NCBI RefSeq assembly: GCF_014638845.1
Contig: NZ_BMFP01000004.1
Coordinates: 124,001-188,000, forward strand
From: Pontibacter amylolyticus
GTDB lineage: Bacteria; Bacteroidota; Bacteroidia; Cytophagales; Hymenobacteraceae
Reading direction: 5' to 3'
Length of the DNA stretch: 64,000 nt
Each line of letters starts with the position of its first letter. Positions within the stretch are counted from its first letter, which is position 1. The position numbers were made by a program, and so were the translations under genes. This document shows positions 27,765 through 36,852 of this stretch, one piece after another. Under the pieces are notes generated by a model. That model did not search any database and had not been told where the DNA came from. It saw only the letters and a program-made list of their open reading frames with translations.

Positions 27765-28921
27765 TTACTTTATCCTCGTCCCGCTTTTCCAGATACCCAT
27801 GATTTTGCTGAGGGACTCAATGTCGCTGGTTGGGTCGCCATCAATCAGTAAAAAGTTAGCTTTATTATTCTCTTTGATAAGCTGGTTCTCCAAGAAATTG
27901 AAAGCGATTGCCGGGTTAATGGTAGCAGTTTTCAGTGTTTCAAAATCGCTAAGCCCTGATGCCTTAAGTAATCTCAATTCCTCCAATAAGTCATCATGAA
28001 AGTTTATACCTAGATTAGGTGCATCTGTTCCGGCCAATAAGAGTATTTGATTTTGGTGTAATCTATACACTTCCCTCTGTATCTCATCAAAGTGCAGGTG
28101 TTGCAGGGCCAGCTCCTTTTGGTCAGCGTATTGTAGGAGTTTCTTTGTGACGTACAAAGTTGGCATGACGAAAGGTTTTGTGTGGCCAGCCGAGCCAGTT
28201 GCTCTTCATCCATTGCGCTGTCAAACCAAATATGCGCAAATCCATCAACCTTTAATTCACTGACTGCAAGCGCATCGTCCAAAGTAGAAATATGCGCCAG
28301 GGCTAATTTGCCGTTTTGATGAGCGGCTTCTATAAGTGCTCCAATAGTTGCAAAGTCTAGTGTAGACCGTAGGGGCTCCCTGATTACTTTGATATAATTG
28401 ACTCCATCATCGACCCTATTCCTGATAAATAGACTCGCCTCGCCAGGATGGGAGACGGTGGGTACAGCATAACCTAATTGCGTGCCGTGTCCACCCGGGG
28501 CTGTAGCTCCTGGTCCTGAGGTATAGTAAGTAGCGTAATGTGTAGAATCGTTAAACGTCCGGAGTTGCTTCGCCTTTTCACTGGAGGTATATAGGTCGAG
28601 TACCGTGCCTATACCCTGCGCCAGTCTTTCTTTTAGGTGCAGCGGTTCGTGCACATGGGCGTGCGCATTTACCAGCAGCGGTACGATGGTCTTGCCTCTC
28701 CCATCTACTATGGTAGCGGCTTCATCCGATATATGTTCCCCAATCGAAATAATTACGCCATCCGAAATCAGTACATCCACCTGCTCCCTGATTGTTGAGC
28801 CGTCATACAATCTAACCTGTTTTATCAGCACATGCTGATTGCTATTGCCACATCCATAAAGTAACAGGCAACAGAGGAGCACTGTAATTTTAAAGGTATA
28901 CTCGAGGGCTCGGAGAATCAT
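27765..28921 (-). pseudogene. Amidohydrolase-family lipoprotein, broken by a frameshift
   Basis: The two reading frames make one protein of about 385 residues. The first part has a lipoprotein signal (ITVLLCCLLLYGC), the metal-binding HAHVH, and His residues in LALAHIS and GFAHIWF. The second part begins at MPTLYVTKKLL and carries GTDAPN with the catalytic Asp, then ATINPAIAF. The break is at 28176-28179, a run of four A on the coding strand; adding one A gives the continuous TQKPFVMPT. So either one base has been lost from the gene or it is a sequencing error. The substrate is unknown; imidazolonepropionase- and dipeptidase-like relatives exist. The ATG at 28921 was preferred because it gives the lipobox. 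Confidence 0.85.
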
Positions 28922-28982
28922 GGCAGATAATTGACAGAACAAGACAAATGTATATTATTCTGAGAATAGGTGCATACAAATG

Positions 28983-29429
28983 CTACTCCGTCTTCTTAAT
29001 CTCCGCTATCACTTCCACTTCCAGAATAGTGTCTTCCTCAAACAGCCTCGATACCTGAACCCATGTGGCAGCTGGTGTGTGGTTATCATAATATCTCTTG
29101 CGTATGGGCTGACATTTCTTGGCTGCTTCAATGTCTGTGGCATACAGGTTCTCCTTTACCACATGCGTCAAATCAAGTCCGTATTGCTTCAGCGTTAATT
29201 CAATGGTTTTGTATACGTGTTCCATCGCCTTGTCCATGTCACCTTTCCCGACGGTGCCTGACAGGTATAGCATGTTGCCGCTCCGATAGGCCTGGGCATA
29301 ATTCCACTCCTGCTCACCCTTCGGATGCAAATGAAAGACTTTGCCATTCTGTAATTTTTGTCCCTGTGCCTGCCCGTTATAAGCAAAGCCAATGAGTAAG
29401 GCGATTAGTAATAGAAGGTTCTTTCTCAT
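28983..29429 (-). CDS. Exported RidA/YjgF-family protein
   Basis: The product is 148 residues from the ATG at 29429, which opens a signal peptide (MRKNLLLLIALLIGFAYNGQAQ). The RidA fold follows: FHLHPKGEQEWNYAQAYRSGNMLYLSGTVG, VYKTIELTLKQYGLDLTHVVKENLYATDI, then PAATWVQVSRLFEEDTILEVEVIAEI. Cytosolic RidA deaminates reactive enamines; exported members are less studied. The usual Arg of the active site is replaced or shifted in TWVQVSRL, so enamine deaminase activity should not be assumed. Confidence 0.85.
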   Translation of the reverse strand: MRKNLLLLIALLIGFAYNGQAQGQKLQNGKVFHLHPKGEQEWNYAQAYRSGNMLYLSGTVGKGDMDKAMEHVYKTIELTLKQYGLDLTHVVKENLYATDIEAAKKCQPIRKRYYDNHTPAATWVQVSRLFEEDTILEVEVIAEIKKTE

Positions 29430-29700
29430 AGTTTCGAAACTGTTATAAGTTTCATCTGCTATACCTAAGAGTATGCCAACAAAAGAAAGTGCCTTTACCG
29501 GGGCTAGGGGGATGTTTAGAGAAGTGATGGGTGCGGTATAAGTGTTCTGAATAGTACAGCCCTGTTCGCAATCGGACAGAAAAGGACGCGCAAATTCAAG
29601 AGGCAGGTATAACTGAAGCAAACTTAGATTAGAATCGGACTTTTTTCTCCCTAAATTTGTTCTCCTCAAGGTATAGCTATACCTGAGCGACACGCATATT

Positions 29701-30648
29701 TTGAACAAAGCACACAATACATACCTCATCAAGCAGAAGGCGCAGGAACTGGGCTTCATGTACTGTGGCATTTCCAAAGCGGATTTTCTGGAAGAGGAGG
29801 CGCCGCGACTGGAGAACTGGCTGAAGCAGAACATGCACGGGCAGATGCACTACATGGAAAACCACTTCGACAAGCGGCTGGACCCGCGGCTGCTCGTGGA
29901 AGGGGCCAAATCGGTGGTGTCGCTGCTGCTCAACTACTACCCCGAAAAAGAAAACCAGCAGTCCGGCGAGGACACCTACAAAGTGTCGAAGTACGCCTAC
30001 GGCACCGACTACCACTTCGTGATCAAAGACAAGCTGAAAACGCTGCTCAACTACATAAACGTGGAGGTAGGGGAAGTGGGTGGCCGCTGCTTCGTGGATT
30101 CTGCCCCGGTGCTGGACAAGGCCTGGGCCAAGAAGAGCGGACTGGGCTGGGTAGGCAAGAACTCGAACCTGATCGCCCCGCAGGTGGGCAGCTTCTTCTT
30201 CATCGCCGAACTGATCATCGATCTGGACCTGGAGTACGATGGCCCGATCAAAGACTACTGTGGCTCCTGCACCCGCTGCCTGGACGCCTGCCCGACCGAT
30301 GCGATCGTGGCCCCTTATGTGGTAGACGGCAGCAAGTGTATCTCTTACTTCACCATTGAGCTGAAAGACCAGCTGCCGCAGGAAATGAACGGGAAGTTCG
30401 GTAACTGGATATTCGGCTGTGACATCTGCCAGGATGTGTGTCCCTGGAACCGGTTTAGCAAGCCGCACCATGAGCCTGCCTTTGAGCCGCACCCGCAGCT
30501 GAAGGAAATGAAGAAGTCGGACTGGGAGGAAATCACACAGGAAGTCTTTGCGCAGCTGTTCAAGAAATCAGCTGTGAAACGAACAGGTTACAACGGCCTG
30601 CTACGCAATATCCGCTTCGTTGAGCAAAGCCCCGATCCTCAGACCTGA
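29701..30648 (+). CDS. queG: Epoxyqueuosine reductase QueG
   Basis: Reduces epoxyqueuosine to queuosine in tRNA using cobalamin and two [4Fe-4S] clusters. Its 315 residues are normal. It shows [21 protein letters not shown], a catalytic-region KNSNLI, the cluster motifs [13 protein letters not shown] and [11 protein letters not shown], and an extra Cys in DGSKCISYF. No ATG suits the N-terminus; the TTG at 29701 gives the expected start ([19 protein letters not shown]). A TAAATTTG -7-like box lies at 29652-29659. Confidence 0.97.
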   Translation: MNKAHNTYLIKQKAQELGFMYCGISKADFLEEEAPRLENWLKQNMHGQMHYMENHFDKRLDPRLLVEGAKSVVSLLLNYYPEKENQQSGEDTYKVSKYAYGTDYHFVIKDKLKTLLNYINVEVGEVGGRCFVDSAPVLDKAWAKKSGLGWVGKNSNLIAPQVGSFFFIAELIIDLDLEYDGPIKDYCGSCTRCLDACPTDAIVAPYVVDGSKCISYFTIELKDQLPQEMNGKFGNWIFGCDICQDVCPWNRFSKPHHEPAFEPHPQLKEMKKSDWEEITQEVFAQLFKKSAVKRTGYNGLLRNIRFVEQSPDPQT

Positions 30649-30830
30649 GCTCTGGAGAATACCTTGTTCAGCACATAAAGGTACATCTCCGAAAATTTTT
30701 CATAGCACCATTGTTTCAACTGCTTGAGTTCTTCGGGAATCAGCACTTTAAAGGCTTTTCTCAATTCTTTCTCAAACAGCATTTTGTCGAAGCTCACCTT
30801 CAACAAGATCGTTTTAACGTACTCCAGCAT
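30639..30830 (-). CDS. Small conserved-looking protein of unknown function
   Basis: A 63-residue basic, helical protein ([46 protein letters not shown]) with no signal peptide. It overlaps the 3' end of queG by 10 bases on the opposite strand. The regular helical pattern and absence of a competing frame argue for a real gene. I do not recognise it. Confidence 0.6.
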   Translation of the reverse strand: MLEYVKTILLKVSFDKMLFEKELRKAFKVLIPEELKQLKQWCYEKFSEMYLYVLNKVFSRAQV

Positions 30831-31121
30831 TATTATAGTTTGGTATTTCGGTATTCTATTCTGCTATACGAAATTAGTCTAAAAGGTTCATTCAGTCTTG
30901 ATTAAATTGTAAAATTCTACGTTAATCAGTTGATTCTGAATAAGAAAATCAAGCTGGATATTATTGTTTGGCTAATAGCAGAACGCTGAAAACAGGCCTG
31001 TATTTTACAGCAACAGCCAGTCAACCCAAAACACACAGAAGCGGTGAATTCATGAAAATTGCACTATAATATTCCGGTGTATAGCGACAAGAATTTGTAA
31101 ATTTGCTATTATACCTGAATT

Positions 31122-32561
31122 ATGCGTCTGACTTTCCTACTTATGCTGCTATACCTGTTGGTGTTGGTGCCCGCTTTTGGGCAGCAGGCCCGCATTGAGC
31201 TAGGCAAAAGTCCGCTGCCCATCAACACCTACTTCACGGTTTCCATCAGGCTGCAGGATCAGCAACTCAAGGAGTATTCTCCTTTCCCGGAGATAGAGGG
31301 CTTCAAAAAAAGCAACCGCTTTTCGTCCACCAAAACGGTTATAGCGGGAGGTAAGACCACCACAGTGCTCACCGTCACCCAGAACTATGCTGCCCTGGCC
31401 GAAGGGGACTACGAGCTTAAGCCCTTCAGCATGACCGTGAATGGACAGGCCTTGAAGTCGGCGGGTATGAAGATCAAGGTGGGGCCAATGGCTACGGTTA
31501 GTCCCAAGGAACCGGAACTGGTTATACCTGAGCAGCCCGAGCAGGGCGAAGCGAAACCCCAGGAGTATGTGGACCAGGAGGATAATGCTTTCCTGACGCT
31601 CTACACCGATAAGAAGGAGGTATACGTAGGCGAGGGCCTGAACATTGTGCTGTACTTCTACCTGGCCGAAGCAGATCAGCGGCTGCTGGACTTTCATGAT
31701 TTCGGCAACCAGATAACAGGTATACTGCGTCAGCTGAAACAACCCAACGCCTGGGAGGAGGTGTTCGAGATAGATGAAGTGACGCCGGAGCAGGTGCTGG
31801 TGCAGGGCGAGCCATACCTGCGTTTCAGGCTATACGAAGCGGTGCTATACCCGCTCACAACCGAGCCGCTGCACTTCCCGAAGCTATCGCTGCGCATGCT
31901 CAAGTACAAAGTGGCCGTTAACCCAACGCTGCTCGAAGACAGGATGGAAGGCTACAAGACCTTTTTTGCCCGGGAGCGCATTATCCCTGTCAAGGAGCTG
32001 CCACCGCACCCCTTGCGCGATATGGTGCCGGTCGGTGAGTATACCTTGCGGGAAGGGCTGTCGAGCCAATCAGTGCCGTTGAACAAAAGCTTCAGGTATA
32101 TGTTTGAGCTGGAAGGGGAGGGCAACCTGGCCGCCATCATGCCTCCCAGCCCATCGACCACGGGTACACTCGACTTTTATCCGCCGGATATGCAGCAGGA
32201 CATCACGTTGCGCGCCGGACGTGTGCAGGGCGTGAAGCGCTTTACCTATTCCGTGCTCGGGCGCGTGCCGGGTACTTACAACCTGGCCAACGACTTCCAG
32301 TGGATCTACTTCAACCCGGTAACGGCTACGTACGACACGCTCCAGTCCAAACTGAGCGTGACGGTAACAGGTATAGCCGAAGCGGGCACCATGGTGCTGG
32401 CCCGCGATCTGGGCCCTTTTTACAAGATCATCGAAAACGAAGACCATACCCTGGTCAGTCTCTATCAGGACGAAGTCATTAAACGCTATACTAACATTAT
32501 CCTGCTGGTGCTGCTGGCCTTGTCAGGATTCATTTTCTTAAAGTATCGAAATATCAAATGA
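31122..32561 (+). CDS. batD: BatD-like protein
   Basis: A 479-residue exported protein with a signal peptide ([19 protein letters not shown]), repeated beta-sandwich domains and one C-terminal membrane helix ([17 protein letters not shown]). Family-like features are [54 protein letters not shown] and [23 protein letters not shown]. BatD proteins work with MoxR ATPases and VWA-domain proteins (BatA/B), yet none of these is adjacent. A TAAATTTG box lies at 31098-31105. The stop overlaps the aroC start by 4 bases (ATGA). Confidence 0.85.
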   Translation: MRLTFLLMLLYLLVLVPAFGQQARIELGKSPLPINTYFTVSIRLQDQQLKEYSPFPEIEGFKKSNRFSSTKTVIAGGKTTTVLTVTQNYAALAEGDYELKPFSMTVNGQALKSAGMKIKVGPMATVSPKEPELVIPEQPEQGEAKPQEYVDQEDNAFLTLYTDKKEVYVGEGLNIVLYFYLAEADQRLLDFHDFGNQITGILRQLKQPNAWEEVFEIDEVTPEQVLVQGEPYLRFRLYEAVLYPLTTEPLHFPKLSLRMLKYKVAVNPTLLEDRMEGYKTFFARERIIPVKELPPHPLRDMVPVGEYTLREGLSSQSVPLNKSFRYMFELEGEGNLAAIMPPSPSTTGTLDFYPPDMQQDITLRAGRVQGVKRFTYSVLGRVPGTYNLANDFQWIYFNPVTATYDTLQSKLSVTVTGIAEAGTMVLARDLGPFYKIIENEDHTLVSLYQDEVIKRYTNIILLVLLALSGFIFLKYRNIK

Positions 32562-33643
32562 GCAACTCATACGGTAAGATTTTCAAAATAACCACCTTTG
32601 GCGAGTCCCACGGCGTGGCAGTGGGCGTGATCGTGGATGGCTGCCCTGCAGGACTGGAGATCACAACAGAGGAAATACAAGCCGCCCTGGACCGCCGCCG
32701 GCCCGGGCAGTCCGACATCACCACACCCCGCAAAGAAGAGGACAAGGTGACCATACTCTCCGGTGTGTTCGAAGGCAAAACGACAGGCACCCCGATAGCC
32801 TTGGTGGTGGGCAACAAAGACCAGGCAAGCCACGACTACTCGCACGTGGCGCAGGCTTTCCGCCCCTCCCACGCCGACTATACCTATACCGTTAAGTATG
32901 GTCTGCGCGACCATCGCGGTGGCGGCCGCAGCTCGGCCCGCGAAACAGTGGCCCGCGTGGCGGCTGGCGCTTTGGCTGCCAAGCTGTTGCAGCATTATGG
33001 CATCACGGTGCGCTCGTATGTGTCGCAGGTGGGAGGTATAAAAGTACGCAAGCATTACGCCAAGCTCGACCTCACGCAGATCGACAGCAACAAGGTGCGT
33101 TGCCCCGACGGCAAAACAGCCGCCCGCATGATCAGCCTGATAGAAGATGCCCGTGATAGCCTGGATACCATTGGCGGCGTGGTGAGCTGCGTGGTGCAGG
33201 GCGTTCCGGTTGGCCTGGGAGAACCAGTCTTCGACAAGCTGCATGCGGAGTTGGGCAAAGCCATGTTGAGCATCAATGCCGTGAAGGGCTTTGAGTATGG
33301 CAGTGGCTTCGAGGGGGTGAAACTACGCGGTTCTGAACATAATGACCAGTTCTATACCGATGATGAAGGCACCGTACGCACCCGCACGAACCACTCAGGC
33401 GGTATACAGGGCGGCATTAGCAACGGGCAGGACATTTACTTCAATGTCGCCTTCAAGCCGGTTGCCACCATCCTGCAACCCCAGCAAACCATCAACGATG
33501 CCGGCGAGGAGATCACCCTGCAGGGCAAAGGCCGCCACGACCCCTGCGTGCTGCCGCGTGCCGTGCCCATTGTGGATGCCATGGCCGCGCTCGTGCTGGC
33601 TGATTTCTTGCTACGTCAGCGAGCTAACAGACTGACATCCTGA
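32558..33643 (+). CDS. aroC: Chorismate synthase
   Basis: Last step of the shikimate pathway: eliminates phosphate from EPSP with reduced FMN. Its 361 residues match the family. Motifs: [20 protein letters not shown] near the start (catalytic His17), [36 protein letters not shown], and the late [21 protein letters not shown]. Its ATG overlaps the batD stop, so the two are translationally coupled, an unusual pairing for an aromatic biosynthesis gene. Confidence 0.99.
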   Translation: MSNSYGKIFKITTFGESHGVAVGVIVDGCPAGLEITTEEIQAALDRRRPGQSDITTPRKEEDKVTILSGVFEGKTTGTPIALVVGNKDQASHDYSHVAQAFRPSHADYTYTVKYGLRDHRGGGRSSARETVARVAAGALAAKLLQHYGITVRSYVSQVGGIKVRKHYAKLDLTQIDSNKVRCPDGKTAARMISLIEDARDSLDTIGGVVSCVVQGVPVGLGEPVFDKLHAELGKAMLSINAVKGFEYGSGFEGVKLRGSEHNDQFYTDDEGTVRTRTNHSGGIQGGISNGQDIYFNVAFKPVATILQPQQTINDAGEEITLQGKGRHDPCVLPRAVPIVDAMAALVLADFLLRQRANRLTS

Positions 33644-33650
33644 AAGGATG

Positions 33651-33681
33651 TTGCCGCTTTAGCTTAAAATGATTATATTTG
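33651..33681 (+). promoter_or_regulatory. Bacteroidota-type promoter close to the start codon
   Basis: TTG at 33651-33653, a 20-base spacer and TATATTTG at 33674-33681, a full match to the -33/-7 consensus. The ATG at 33691 follows only nine bases after the -7 box, so the 5' untranslated leader would be very short. Confidence 0.7.
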
Positions 33682-33690
33682 TTAGTAGTG

Positions 33691-34068
33691 ATGATAAGCG
33701 GCGTTCACATATCCACCTGTGTCAGGCCTTTGATGATGGCCTTCGTGTTGTTCGTAATTTTCATGAGCAACGGGTATGCGGCATCAGGCTGTATAACTGA
33801 ATCTAAATTCTCCGCGCTACCCGAATCTGTTGCGGTCACACTGCACGAAACAGGTTCTATCCTTTCGCAGGGGAAGCAGCGTCTTTCTCAGGATGCCACT
33901 CCGCCTACCGGCCTGTATTTTGGTCTCCAAAAGGCAGGAACGCCGTTAAAGAGCTTTACTTTCCTCATACCTTCCGATGAGGTTATTCCGCCTTATGCCC
34001 CCAGAGCCCCCGGCAGAGATGGCTTTTTCAAATACTTCTACCGTTCCATTCAACCGCAAGCCCCCTAG
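33691..34068 (+). CDS. Small secreted protein with conserved C-terminal tail
   Basis: The product is 125 residues from the ATG at 33691. The N-terminus is hydrophobic and signal-like (MMAFVLFVIFMSNGYAASG); the middle is low in recognisable structure. The last 35 residues, from FLIPSDEVIPPYAPRAPG to the terminal SIQPQAP, match the tail of the otherwise different protein at 42445-42816 (FAIPTDEALPAYAARAPG ... SIQPNAP). I do not recognise either protein. It is a single gene with its own promoter after aroC. The shared tail suggests a common interaction or localisation signal. Confidence 0.7.
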   Translation: MISGVHISTCVRPLMMAFVLFVIFMSNGYAASGCITESKFSALPESVAVTLHETGSILSQGKQRLSQDATPPTGLYFGLQKAGTPLKSFTFLIPSDEVIPPYAPRAPGRDGFFKYFYRSIQPQAP

Positions 34069-34312
34069 TAGGCTTTTCTTGCTACGCACGCCCGGTTACT
34101 GGCAAGGCAAGCTTACCTGACCGGTAGGTATACGCTTTGCTTTAAAGTGCACCATCCGCCAGACAGCAACTAAGGTTCCCTTATACCCTACATGAGCGAC
34201 TGCCCGGAATGATCCAATTTCGTTGGGCCGTTCGCCTATACCTGCTGTCTGCCCAGTACAGCTGCTGTTATGCAGTTATATTATTTTCACAATTCTTAAT
34301 TCTGCTAATAAA

Positions 34313-35071
34313 ATGAATAACGATTCAACTTTGATCATACTAGAAGACATCTCTACCTGGCCCCAGGAAATCCTTGACTATGTGAGCCCGAACCTTGCCC
34401 GTATCAGCCAGGAGCGTGAACTGGAGCTTGCCAAAAACCTGCAGGGGAAGAGCTGGCTTTCGAATATACCTGACTCCATCTATGTAAGAGCCCAGAAGCA
34501 GCTGGCAATCATGCTGCGTAGCTACGCCATAAAGGCATACCACTGTACCAGGCTCATTTCTCCAGAAAAGGCGCTTCAGAAAGGCTTGTTACCACTCAGT
34601 TTAAAAACGCTGGCAAAAGGGCTGAAAAATATGTCTACTCTCCTGGCATCGCCGGAGGATAGCGTTGAGGCAGAATTGGAGTTGATACATTTTGTAAAAG
34701 GCGAGGACTTCAAAAACCAGCAGGGACTCGTGTGGCTATACCTGACGGAAGCGCAGACGCAGCAGTACGATTGCCAGGACCTGCAGGAGTTTTACGGAGG
34801 GCGCTCGTTACGGGCTGCCCTGGCCAATAAGCGTTATAAATATTACCCGCTTCTCAAGCGCCTGGGAGCTCCTGCCGTAATTGCCTGCCGCGTTCAGATA
34901 GCGGACGCTACTGACAGTCAGGTGGAGGCACTCGCTAAACTGATGCTGGACCATATGCTGGATGATGCCAACGGATACCCGGCCCGACCTTTAATGGGAG
35001 AGCTTTCCGTGAACACGGCGGTGCCTGCCGCACATATTATTGAGATCCAGGAGCAATTACAGTATACCTGA
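34313..35071 (+). CDS. Uncharacterised protein, possibly with an ADP-ribosyltransferase-like fold
   Basis: The product is 252 residues from the ATG at 34313; the longer frame from 34223 adds an unlikely hydrophobic stretch. The middle has AYHCTRLISPEKALQKGLLPL, a His-x-Thr followed by a helix and G-L/I-x-P. Next come LVWLYLTEAQ and FYGGRSLRAAL, then LGAPAVIACRVQI, and a Glu in AAHIIEIQEQ. This order resembles the H-Y-E layout of ADP-ribosyltransferase folds, but the resemblance is weak and only by eye. No immunity or antitoxin partner is apparent beside it. Confidence 0.6.
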   Translation: MNNDSTLIILEDISTWPQEILDYVSPNLARISQERELELAKNLQGKSWLSNIPDSIYVRAQKQLAIMLRSYAIKAYHCTRLISPEKALQKGLLPLSLKTLAKGLKNMSTLLASPEDSVEAELELIHFVKGEDFKNQQGLVWLYLTEAQTQQYDCQDLQEFYGGRSLRAALANKRYKYYPLLKRLGAPAVIACRVQIADATDSQVEALAKLMLDHMLDDANGYPARPLMGELSVNTAVPAAHIIEIQEQLQYT

Positions 35072-35081
35072 CAGAAAGCAC

Positions 35082-35112
35082 TGTAAAGCACTTCTTTTTG
35101 AGGTGCTTTACA
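35082..35112. terminator. Hairpin between converging genes
   Basis: The 10-bp stem TGTAAAGCAC / GTGCTTTACA has an 11-base T-rich loop. It overlaps the stop codon of the antiporter gene. There is no strong T-run, so activity is uncertain. Confidence 0.45.
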
Positions 35113-36610
35113 ACTTGCTTGGGGCCCCCAAGCTCTGCATGTTCTGCATCAGAGCTTCCAGGTCGTCCGTGATGATGAGCAGCTTGTCATCTTCCTGGAG
35201 TGCCGTCTTGCCTTTCGGTACAAAGTATTTGCCGTCGCGTTTCACCATTACGGCGAGTGTCTTGTCTGGGAGCGGCAGATCCATCAGATAACTTCCCTTT
35301 GCCAGCATCTGTTCCGTAATGTTGATTTCAGTTGTGATGGATTTGATTTCATCAGAGAACTCGATATCGAAATCCTTCAGCTTGTGAAGTTCACGCGGCT
35401 TCTCGGCCAAGCCCAGCCAGACCGCCACCTGCGAGAGTGTCGTTCCCTGCACAATGAGCGATATCAGCGTACAGAAAAAGACGATATTGAACATCAGACG
35501 GGCATGCGGCACATCTGCGGCCAGCGGCAAAATGGCAAAGATAATGGGCACCGCTCCCCTCAATCCCACCCACGACACATAGGTTTTGTCTTTGGTACTC
35601 ATGCTGCGGAAAGGCATCAGGCACAGGAACACACTGAGCGGGCGTGTTATGAAAATCATCAGGAAGCTGATAATCAAGCCCGGGATAATTATGGGGATTA
35701 GTTCGTGCGGATTAACCAGTAGCCCCAGCGTGAGGAACATGAGCAGCTGGCTCATCCAGGCCATGCCATCGAAGAAGTTGAGCGAGGAGCGCTTATGCAC
35801 GAACTTAGAATTGCCGATCACGAGCCCGCCGATGTATACCGCCAGGAAGCCGTTGCCTTTGATAAAGTAGGTGGCCGAGAAAATGAAGATACAGACAGTG
35901 AAAACAAGGATTGGATAGAGCGAGCTGTTGTCAATGTCAACGTAGTTGATCAGGCGCACAGCCAGCCTGCCAAACACATAGCCGGCAACACCTCCTACAA
36001 TCAGCTGCATCAGCAGCATGCCGCCCGCCGCCCAATAATTCACGCCGCTTCCCATCAGTACTATCTCAATGAGCGTGATGGTGAGGATGTAGGCCATCGG
36101 GTCGTTACTGCCGCTTTCCAGCTCCAGCATGGGGCGGAGGTTATTTTTGAGGTTTAAACTCTTGGAGCGGAGGATCGAGAAAACAGAGGCCGAGTCGGTA
36201 GAGGACATGGTGGCCGCCAGAAGCAGCGAGGTGGTCAGGCCTATACCTGCAGACCCCATCGTCATGCCCAATATCCACCAAATGGCAAAGCCTGTCAAGA
36301 CAGCAGTGAGGAATACGCCCAGAGTGGCTAGCACGGCGCCTTGCGCTATGACCGGCCGTATGTCTGCGATTTTGGTATCCATACCGCCCGAGAACAGAAT
36401 GATACACAGCGAAACCGTACCGATGATCTGGGCAATCTGGATGTTTTGGAACTGAATGCCCAAGCCATCGCTGCCTGAGATCATACCTATAGAGAGGAAC
36501 AACAACAACGCCGGGACGCCGAACCTGTGCCCTGCTTTTCCGGCCATGATACTTACAAAAAAAAGGATAGCAATAGCAAATAATATCAGCTCGACATTTA
36601 TGTTCTCCAT
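35108..36610 (-). CDS. K+/H+ antiporter of the CPA1 NhaP2/CvrA type
   Basis: A 500-residue inner-membrane exchanger with about 12-13 hydrophobic helices (ILFFVSIMAGKAGHRFGVPALLLFLSIG, LCIILFSGGMDT, LLAATMSSTDSASVFSIL) and a C-terminal RCK_C/TrkA-C-like domain (LPLPDKTLAVMVKRDGKYFVPKGKTALQEDDKLLII). The TDSA motif and acidic residues of the ion site are present. Such proteins exchange potassium for protons and are gated by nucleotides through the C-terminal domain. It lies upstream of an unrelated NhaD-like gene on the same strand, with a terminator between them. Confidence 0.92.
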   Translation of the reverse strand: MENINVELILFAIAILFFVSIMAGKAGHRFGVPALLLFLSIGMISGSDGLGIQFQNIQIAQIIGTVSLCIILFSGGMDTKIADIRPVIAQGAVLATLGVFLTAVLTGFAIWWILGMTMGSAGIGLTTSLLLAATMSSTDSASVFSILRSKSLNLKNNLRPMLELESGSNDPMAYILTITLIEIVLMGSGVNYWAAGGMLLMQLIVGGVAGYVFGRLAVRLINYVDIDNSSLYPILVFTVCIFIFSATYFIKGNGFLAVYIGGLVIGNSKFVHKRSSLNFFDGMAWMSQLLMFLTLGLLVNPHELIPIIIPGLIISFLMIFITRPLSVFLCLMPFRSMSTKDKTYVSWVGLRGAVPIIFAILPLAADVPHARLMFNIVFFCTLISLIVQGTTLSQVAVWLGLAEKPRELHKLKDFDIEFSDEIKSITTEINITEQMLAKGSYLMDLPLPDKTLAVMVKRDGKYFVPKGKTALQEDDKLLIITDDLEALMQNMQSLGAPSKL

Positions 36611-36784
36611 GCGGTAGTATTATCGGTTAACTAGTTTCAGCCTGCTGCGAGGCCATACAAATATAACCATAAAAACCTAATGGAGCGGCTCTGAAAGTGC
36701 CCAGGCGCAAAGTTAGATGCATTTTTTGCTATCGTTGCGCTGCCATATTCCGCTCCGGGGTGTGTAGAAAATGGTTGTTTGTCA

Positions 36785-36820
36785 AAAAAAGAGCCGCCCC
36801 CTGGACCAGGGGCGGCTCTC
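36785..36820 (-). terminator. Terminator of the NhaD-like gene
   Basis: Stem GAGCCGCCCC / GGGGCGGCTC with an eight-base loop, followed on the minus strand by seven T. Confidence 0.92.
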
Positions 36821-36852
36821 GTATGATCATGGCCATGCCTTGTTCGTATGGC

